64,000 nt of DNA from Chamaecyparis obtusa. Its lineage: Eukaryota > Streptophyta > Pinopsida > Cupressales > Cupressaceae. The position numbers were made by a program, and so were the translations under genes. Shown one piece after another: positions 57,487 to 64,000 of the stretch (position 1 is its first letter; each line of letters opens with the position of its first letter). Under the pieces are notes generated by a model. That model had not been told where the DNA came from. It saw only the letters and a list, made by a program, of their open reading frames with translations, and did no database searches. The stretch is taken from assembly GCA_027943335.1 (NCBI GenBank), contig BSBK01006385.1:124001-188000 (forward strand), given 5' to 3'.

Positions 57487-60130
57487 GGAAGAAATGAATA
57501 GAAGAGATGAATAGAAGAATGTAGACTAGATAATAAGAGGAAAAGAATCAAGAAGAAGAAGAAGAATTTCCCATGGGAATAGAAGACTTCAAAAGAACAT
57601 GGGAAATGGAGAAGAAAGAAGAAGACTAAGAGTCATCTTGTGAAATTGATACCATAACGTTCATTGAGATGTTGAGCAATATGACAACACCTAGGATCTG
57701 ACAACTGGAGGTCATTTCCCTTGACTAACTTGATATCTAGTAGTAACTAACATGAAAGAAAGGGACTCTAAGTGATAGATCAATCTCTCAAAGTGTCAAT
57801 TCCAACCTAGGATAATTGAGATTCTCTATTGTCCAAAGAGAAAATGACAAAATAGAAAATAAAAGGCATCACCAACACTGTCAAAGAGGTGCTTCAAATC
57901 AAAGAGTGAATACCCTTGCACTTTTGAATCAGGAGGTTGGACTTAGCCAAAATTCAAATCAAAATTGAGATATATGAAAAATGATTTGGACAATAGTAGG
58001 ATCAAAATTCTCCAAAGGTGTAATCAACAATTCTAAAGACAAACTCTTCACTAGGAATAAATTTCCAACTCGATAAATTATTTTCAAGGTAACCTTATAA
58101 ACCAATTGAAATGATCCCTAGAAAGCTAAAATCAGAAATTTGCAGTCAAAATAGGTTTCTAACAGCCAGATGAGATAATCCAACTCAAAGGTCAAGTTGT
58201 ACTAAAAGCAACTTAATGACTAAAACTCAGAATATTGCTGAAAATTCTTAGGCGACAAACTCCAGGAAAACTAGGTGATACACCTATAGCAGGGTGATAC
58301 TTCATCCTTTATCAGGCGATGGACCTAGAAATAGCCAGGTGATAAACACCAGGAAAGTTAGGCAATACAATTTAGAATGATATATCACACGATATTTCTC
58401 TCTTAAGAAGGCGATACTGATGTAGTTTTTGACCAAATGTGTGTAAAATTTTGAGTTTTTTAAAGTCTGATTTCAAGTTTCCAAATCTGAGGGTGAAAAT
58501 GTCTGATTTCAATCATAATTTTAACAGCATTTGGACAGGTTTGCAAACAATATGGGATCAAACATGTCTCCAAACACTGAAAACAAGGGAAAAATAAACC
58601 TTGCCAAAACAAACACTTGTGATATCAAAAATAAAATTGCACCCTATGGAAGCTACTAATTGTTTGTATGTAAGAATGTTTACACTAGTTTGGCACATTC
58701 AAAAACACTTCAAGCAATATCTACCTATAAGACAAGGCTCAATACTTACCAACTTATCCCACAACTTGATGTCCCCTTGCCTCACACCAAGTGGTTGCCC
58801 ACAAGAGATATTAGCTTTTTCATGGAAGTGTCAAATGACACAACCAAAGGAACACATATGGTGAGTATCTTGGGGTGATCTGAGTTAGTCCATTTGGATC
58901 AATCCTTGCACTAAGAGGATAAGTGGCTAAATAAAGGTGGCTTCTAACCTATTGTTCTTAGTAAGGGCTTCCATTCATAACACCCCTCTTGCTCCTCATA
59001 AAGGACTAGGACCTCACGGCCTCAAGAGTACCTTAAGCATTCTTGCTCAATACTTTCCCCATGGTCGCAATCCCATGAGCTACTCACATCAAGTGAAGAC
59101 AAGTGTTATGTCTACCAAGGTTTTTAGTGTCCTAGGTAGCCTTGAGATTATAGTGAGTTGGAATAGCCGACAAAAGGATTGTCCCCACTTGGGTCATTCC
59201 TCTTGATTGCTCAAGAGCAGGCCCACAAAAGGATCCTAAACTAAACAAAGAATGGATGATTTTTGAGGTTCAAGGTTTTTGGTTCACCACAAGAGTGAAG
59301 AGCATACTCCCCTATCTCAAAAACTTCTCCCAAACACACCAAGCAAATTCAATTACCCCCTTGCTTCCAAAACCTTAAGATGGGTCAAGATTTTCTGGTT
59401 CACCTAAAGGTGAAGAGCATACAGGTGAAGAGCATACTTCTCCTACCACCTCAAAATCTCTTTCACAAGGTATTAAAGTTCCTAAAACAATTAGTACATG
59501 CCACACTTAAAAGGAAATAAATCACAAACACTTGATTTTTTTGCTCTGTATGCTTTTGGGCAGCCCTCCAAAAACCGTTAGTAGCCCTTTAGTATGCAAT
59601 TTATGGCAATCTCCTTCAAGAAAAGCCCCTACAACCATAACTTGTTAGACAACTAGGGTTAGGGAAACCAAAATTCAAATGAAAGTAATGCAAGAAACTG
59701 ATTAATCTAAGCTAAGAAATGCAGGTTAGACCTATCTAAATGCAATAAGCAAGGCTAGCAAACTAAATGTGATGAAATTCAAATGATAAAACTTAAACCT
59801 AGCTCTCTACTATATCAGGCGATATACCTCAGACTTCACCAGAATCACACGATATAGTTTCTTGTAACCGGGCGATACTATCCGTCTAGGCAATATTCTG
59901 TAGAACAGTCAGGCGATACTTCACACAATGCCAGGTGACAGACCAGAATACAGATGGGTGATTCTTCCTCTGTGCGAAGTGTCACACCCGTATACTAAGG
60001 TCTATCACATGATATTTTTGAAAAGTGTCGCATGATACTCTGAGACAGAAAAATAGAGAATAAAAAATATCCAAAAATTAATCCAAAAAATGACAAAAAT
60101 GCAAGAAACTAAAGGACAAAGTCTATCTAC
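57487..60130 (-). repeat. Element H leader with two GGCGATA arrays
   Basis: At 58250-58420 and 59815-60040 the plus strand carries AGGCGACAAA, AGGTGATAC, CAGGCGATGG, AAGGCGATACT, CAGGCGATATAC, GGGCGATACT, TCAGGCGATACT and similar. In element orientation this is TATCGCCTGA, as in the leader of F. GTCGCATGATA near 60028 also recalls the arm of the family A hairpins. Frames at 58601-59206 are short and unconvincing. Confidence 0.6.
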
Positions 60131-60151
60131 TCTGCCCAATGGTGGGTGCCA
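60131..60151 (-). other. Primer binding site of element H
   Basis: On the minus strand TGGCACCCACCATTGGGCAG follows the LTR end by four bases. It is the same type as F's TGGTGCCCACCGTGGGGC. Confidence 0.7.
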
Positions 60152-60155
60152 GAAA

Positions 60156-61157
60156 TGTATGGTGAAAAAGTGACCACACTTCTATGAATCCTTACATGCA
60201 AGGAAACTAAAAAATGAGCCCTCACAAATCGAGAAATAGCTCTCTATGCATGGAGTTGCAAGATTATGGATTGGCTCTCAGCTAGAGCTATGAAGCATAT
60301 GACCTTGCTAGTCAACCATACAATGAGAAATTTCAAATCAAAGACAAGGGCAAGAATGCCAATATCTCCAATGAAATCAAGATGTATGCAATGCAATGCA
60401 AACCTATATGAGAATGAAAATTAATCTATGAGGATGAAGATGCAATTAAGCTATTGAAAGGAAATAACAAAGGATTACAACCTTTCTAATTAGACTATGT
60501 GAGATTATTCTATTGCATAAAAGGAAAGCTATACTAGAAATGCCATGATCATGCAACTATGAAAGCAAATATGAGAACTATGGAATGCAACAATGATCTT
60601 CAAAGCTTGGATGCAAGAGTGTCTTTAAAGAGAGCTCCAAATAGACCTAGAAAACTTGCAGCATAACATTAGCATAAAAATATGATATATCAAAATGAAG
60701 GAGAGAGCTCTCCTTTTATAAGAAATGAGATGAAATGGACCATTGAGATTAAGAGGCAAAAGTCTTAATCAAGGGTGGAGAAAAATGGAAGCTTGATCCT
60801 TGTGCACAAATATCCTCCAATGAGAAAATAAGAGTTGACTTTTGTGTCCATATAAGACAAAAAATACTTTTTCACTTTTTATAAAATAAGAATAATGCTT
60901 TATTTGTGCAATTTAGGATAAGAAGAAAAGGGAGGGCTTTTATTTATGAAAAGGGGAGGAAATATTCCTTTTAAATAAATAAAGACTTAGGATAAATGGT
61001 TAACCCATAGGATAAAAATCTAATATATGATCGAAATTAAGACTTGATCAAGAAATTGATAATGTTGAAAATATTGATTATTGATAAAATTGATTCAAGA
61101 TTGGTAAATCAAATAAATGGGGCCCAAAGTCTAGGTGACCATTTTTGGGTGCATACA
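60156..61157 (-). repeat. Element H 5' LTR (1002 bp)
   Basis: Matches 51016-52017 end to end (TGTATGG...GCATACA). Confidence 0.9.
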
Positions 61158-61162
61158 CTACT
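61158..61162. other. Target site duplication (right) of element H
   Basis: CTACT, identical to 51011-51015. Confidence 0.88.
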
Positions 61163-62863
61163 GAGAAAATAAATGAACCTGCACAGGATGAACAAGAAAG
61201 AAGAGACCAAGTACTAGCAAGATTTGTTAGAAGACATCATCCTGAGACACAAATTATTGGAGATAGAAAAGCTGGCATGATGACAAGGAGAAAAGCAAGA
61301 CAAGTTACATGTCTAGTTTGTGAATTTGAACCAAAAAATGTGAAAGTTGCATTAGAGATTGATGAATGGGTTAATGCAATGAAAGATGAGATAGAACAAA
61401 TAAAGAAGAACAAAACCTGGAGTTTAGTACCCCGACCAACAGACAAGAATGTTATCGGTACTAAATGGATTTTTAGGAACAAACTGAATGAGAATGGAGA
61501 GGTAACAAGAAATAAAGCTAAATTAGTATATAGAGGATATGCACATGAAGAAGGAATTGATTATGGTGAAACATTTGCACCAGTTGCTAGATTAGGAGTG
61601 AGAATGTTACTTGCATACGCTGCACACAAGATATTCAAGGTTTATCAAATGGATGTGAAGTCAGCATTTTTTAATGGAATACTTGAAGAAGAGGTATACA
61701 TAGAACAACCAAAAGGGTTTGTTGATCTAGATAATAAAGACATGGTATGTAGACTACACAAAGCTTTATATGGTTTGAAACAAGCACTAAGAGCATGGTA
61801 TGAAAGGCTGCATACTTATTTGTTAAGTATTGGATTTGTAAGAACTAGTGAGAACAACAATTTGTATATGAAAGGAGATACTGATGATAGAATTCTTATT
61901 GCTGAAATATTTGTGGATGATAATATTTTTAGAGGCCAAGATCACATATACAAAACCTTTGTTGAAGAAATGAGAAAAGAATTTGAAATGTCTATGTTTG
62001 GAGAGATTAAATTCTTTCTAGGACTACAAGTGATTTAGCAGAGTGATGGGAAATTCATCACACAATCTAAGTATATAAAGGAAGTCTTGAAGATATTTAG
62101 CATGGGAGATGCTAAACCTATGGGAACATCGATGGCTATTGGATGTAAGCTGACTAAGGAGGATGAAACTACAAAGGTAAACCAAACACTATATCAATTT
62201 ATTATTGGTAAGCTAATGTATGTAGTTCACAGTAGACTAGATATAGCACATGTTGTGGGAATTTTTGCTAGATTTTCTGCTAACCCTAGAGAATCACACA
62301 TGGTTGCTACTAAGAGAATCTTAAGATACCTTAAAAAGACTGAAGATTATAGACTATGGTATCCTAAGGAAGGCAAATTTGAACTGAAGGTTTACACTAA
62401 TGTTGATTGGGCTGGAAATGTGGATGATAGAAAAAGCACTACCAGAGGAGCATTCTTCTTTGGTGAAAGACTTGTTACATGGACAAGTAAGAAACAAGCT
62501 TGCATTTCTCAGTCTATAGCTGAAGTAGAGTATGTTTCTGCTGCTACAAATTGTTCAAACATTGCATATATTAAGTAATTATTGGAAGGATTGAATGAGG
62601 TAATCACTAAGCTAGTGATTATATACTATGATAATACAAGTGCAATAAATATTTCAAAGAATCCAGTGATGCACTCTAAGACAAAGCATATATCTATTAA
62701 GTATCACTACTTAAGAGAACAAGTATAGGAGAACCAAGTGAAGTTAGAATTTGTTACATCAAAAGAACAACTTGCAGATATATTTACAAAGCCTCTACCG
62801 AAGGACACATTTGAATATTTGAGGACAAGACTAGGGGTCCATCCCCTGTCTACCAGTCACTAA
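61163..62863 (+). pseudogene. Element G reverse transcriptase and RNase H
   Basis: The second half of the Copia pol. RT motifs: WVNAMKDEIEQIKKNKTWSL, VIGTKWIFRNKLNENGEV, YGETFAPVARL, VYQMDVKSAFFNG, CRLHKALYGLKQALRAWYE and the active site IFVDDNIFRG (VDD kept). RNase H: LKVYTNVDWAGNVDDRKSTT (the first Asp of 'sDaDWAG' is Asn), ISQSIAEVEYVSAA, the Asp-Asn of YYDNTSAI, and the end KEQLADIFTKPLP. Stops at about 62036, 62576 and 62726. It ends at TAA 62861. The frame agrees with the first half once H is accounted for. Confidence 0.88.
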
Positions 62864-63340
62864 TTTGATCTGGATGTTGCATCAACCTAATCTTATTAGA
62901 AGATCATTCATGTTGATGCAATCATAGTTCACATTTTGGATTATGTCTAAGGCTATGAAAAGTTTGGAGAACTAGAATAGATTGGCATATCAGTATACAG
63001 AGATACAGAGAATGCACCGGACAACAGAGAGATATACTGCTACTACAGAGCTACTTGTTTATTTGTTTCTTTTGGAATTGTTGTCAAAGGGAAAGATAAA
63101 CAATATGAAACATCTGAAACAAAAAACACTAAGATATATATCTAAGGGAGAGACAATCTGAAAGGAATAGAACACTGAAGATCAGTTACTGATAACAGAA
63201 GCATAGCATTGAGATAAATTGGTTAGTAACGTAGTGATTAAACATATTAAGCTAAGGGAGAGATTGTACAGTATTTGTTTACATAGTTTTAGAATACATG
63301 TTTGGTATATTTCATATTACTTAAAGTTTCCATCAATGCC
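62864..63340 (+). other. Element G 3' untranslated region
   Basis: No gene. AAGGGAGAGA occurs at about 63143, 63255 and 63342, the last being the polypurine tract; such repeated purine tracts are usual in plant Copia elements. Confidence 0.55.
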
Positions 63341-63352
63341 AAAGGGAGAGAT
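63341..63352 (+). other. Polypurine tract of element G
   Basis: AAAGGGAGAGAT directly precedes the 3' LTR start TGATGAACTACAAC. Confidence 0.8.
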
Positions 63353-63685
63353 TGATGAACTACAACTGATTTAGAACCTGATTGAAGAATCTGTGATATA
63401 GAGATCACCAAGGAGGAGTTTCTAATTAGATATGTAAGATGATTAAATTGGTATTATGTTGTCATTGATGTCAACTAAGTTTGACAATACTTATCTTGTA
63501 AGTTACTATACTGAAACATCTATAGAAAAGGAGTGAATAATTTTTGGGTTGCCGGTCCTAGGTGGTTTTTCCCTTCAGAGGGTTTCCACATTAAATCTCT
63601 TGTGTTATGTGTTGTGATATTTTTTTGATGTCATATTTGCATGTTACATATTTGATTTGATCGGTAACTATTTTATGGTATTGAT
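63353..63685 (+). repeat. Element G 3' LTR, truncated by another insertion
   Basis: Aligns with 47989-48325 and stops at TATTGAT, where TGTTGGAAATATTC begins. The last ~140 bases of this LTR are not in the window. Confidence 0.78.
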
Positions 63686-64000
63686 TGTTGGAAATATTCA
63701 AGACTATCCAAGTTACTGAGAGGGGAGGGGTGAATCAATAACTTCAAAAACTTTTAACAAATTCAGATCTTAACCATATTCCAAATAACATTTATATCAA
63801 CAAGCTAACTGCATGCATGAATAACTAAAAGAATAAAACATTCATAACACTTTGAACACATAGATTTGGTGACCCAGAAACCTTCCAAATAGAAAGTAAA
63901 ACTGGGGTGGGGCTGATACCCACAAAACTTCAATACTGCAATATAAAGTTTGTCGGTTAAGGCTTACAATGATCACTTATGATGATCTGCCCTGTTAGGA
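63686..64000 (-). mobile_element. Start of another Copia-type LTR, probably inverted (element I)
   Basis: Begins TGTTGGAAATATTC exactly where the G LTR stops. GAGAGGGGAGGGGTGAATCA near 63719 is close to the reverse complement of the CTGATTCACCCCCCTCTTAG at the end of the G 5' LTR, so this LTR would lie in minus orientation. It runs off the window, so neither its far end nor its target duplication can be checked. Confidence 0.5.

Larger units (their letters stand above)
51016..61157 (-). mobile_element. Non-autonomous LTR element H (LARD-like, minus strand), nested in G
   Basis: Two 1002-bp LTRs flank an 8.1 kb internal region that lacks gag, protease, RT and integrase motifs, and CTACT duplications border it. 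The PBS next to 60156 and the polypurine tract next to 52017 set the orientation as minus. In element order it has a leader with a TATCGCCTGA-type motif array, one large unrecognised ORF, a smaller Lys-rich ORF, an A-rich region with GGTGAAAACTTGG motifs and the polypurine tract. PBS, leader motif and 3' motif all resemble element F, suggesting F-like elements supply its enzymes. Confidence 0.85.
47989..63685 (+). mobile_element. Copia-type LTR retrotransposon G, interrupted by H and I
   Basis: A 5' LTR (47989-48464), a tRNA-iMet PBS, a gag-pol in Copia order (gag, protease, integrase, RT, RNase H), a polypurine tract and a partial 3' LTR (63353-63685) are present. Element H sits in pol between integrase and RT. 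The insert (10,142 bp plus 5) explains exactly the apparent frame change between 51015 and 61163. The 3' LTR stops at 63685, where another LTR begins. Catalytic changes in the zinc knuckle and integrase, and many TAG/TAA stops, show it is dead. Confidence 0.88.

Noticed and set aside
58601..59206. Plus-strand frames in the leader of element H
   Set aside because: Short, antisense to the element, no domain. The region is better explained as leader.

Overview
This window is nuclear DNA from a large-genome seed plant. It is almost entirely LTR retrotransposons, several nested inside one another, plus one host-derived locus (about 11.28-13.24 kb) with L-type lectin, TIR and receptor-kinase-like sequence. 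The very long LTRs (2 kb and 4 kb), large internal non-coding regions, Ty3/gypsy elements with an extra RNase H and the conifer-like TIR sequence (NHRG...DVK) suggest a gymnosperm. That is inference; nothing here identifies the species. I see no tRNA, rRNA, CRISPR or prokaryotic genes.

Layout. (A) 1-10182: a tandem LTR-internal-LTR-internal-LTR array (period about 4555 bp) of a non-autonomous element. Its LTR is about 2.06 kb and it carries a decayed gag-like ORF. Each full LTR region has an array of six quasi-palindromic hairpins. (B) 10183-11280: unexplained flank with a degenerate 'IEV' repeat. (C) 11293-13234, minus strand: an open 379-codon lectin-TIR fusion, followed downstream by a possible TNL linker exon and a LecRK kinase tail. 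(D) 13235-15784: short duplications, then AT-rich sequence. (E) 15790-47152, minus strand: a gypsy-type element with 4.06-4.07 kb LTRs, target duplication ATAAC and a decayed gag-pol whose extra RNase H lies upstream of the RT. (F) Inserted in the gag of E, 24947-41672, plus strand: a Tat/Ogre-like gypsy element with 854-bp LTRs, target duplication GTAAT, gag, protease, G-patch, RT, dual RNase H and integrase, plus an antisense plant-mobile-domain ORF near its 3' end. (G) 47989-63685, plus strand: a Copia element with tRNA-iMet PBS, whose pol is split by (H). (H) 51016-61157, minus strand: a non-autonomous element with 1002-bp LTRs and target duplication CTACT, carrying an unrecognised Ser-rich ORF. 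(I) 63686-64000: the start of another, apparently inverted Copia-type LTR inserted in the 3' LTR of G.

The nesting gives an order: F is younger than E, H and I are younger than G. No retroelement frame is intact, and many stops look like C-to-T (or G-to-A) changes, as expected from decay of methylated DNA. The best candidates for undescribed biology are the lectin-TIR fusion, the paired-arm hairpins in two unrelated LTRs (some with compensatory changes between copies), and the cis-motifs shared by F and H, which suggest an autonomous/non-autonomous partnership.
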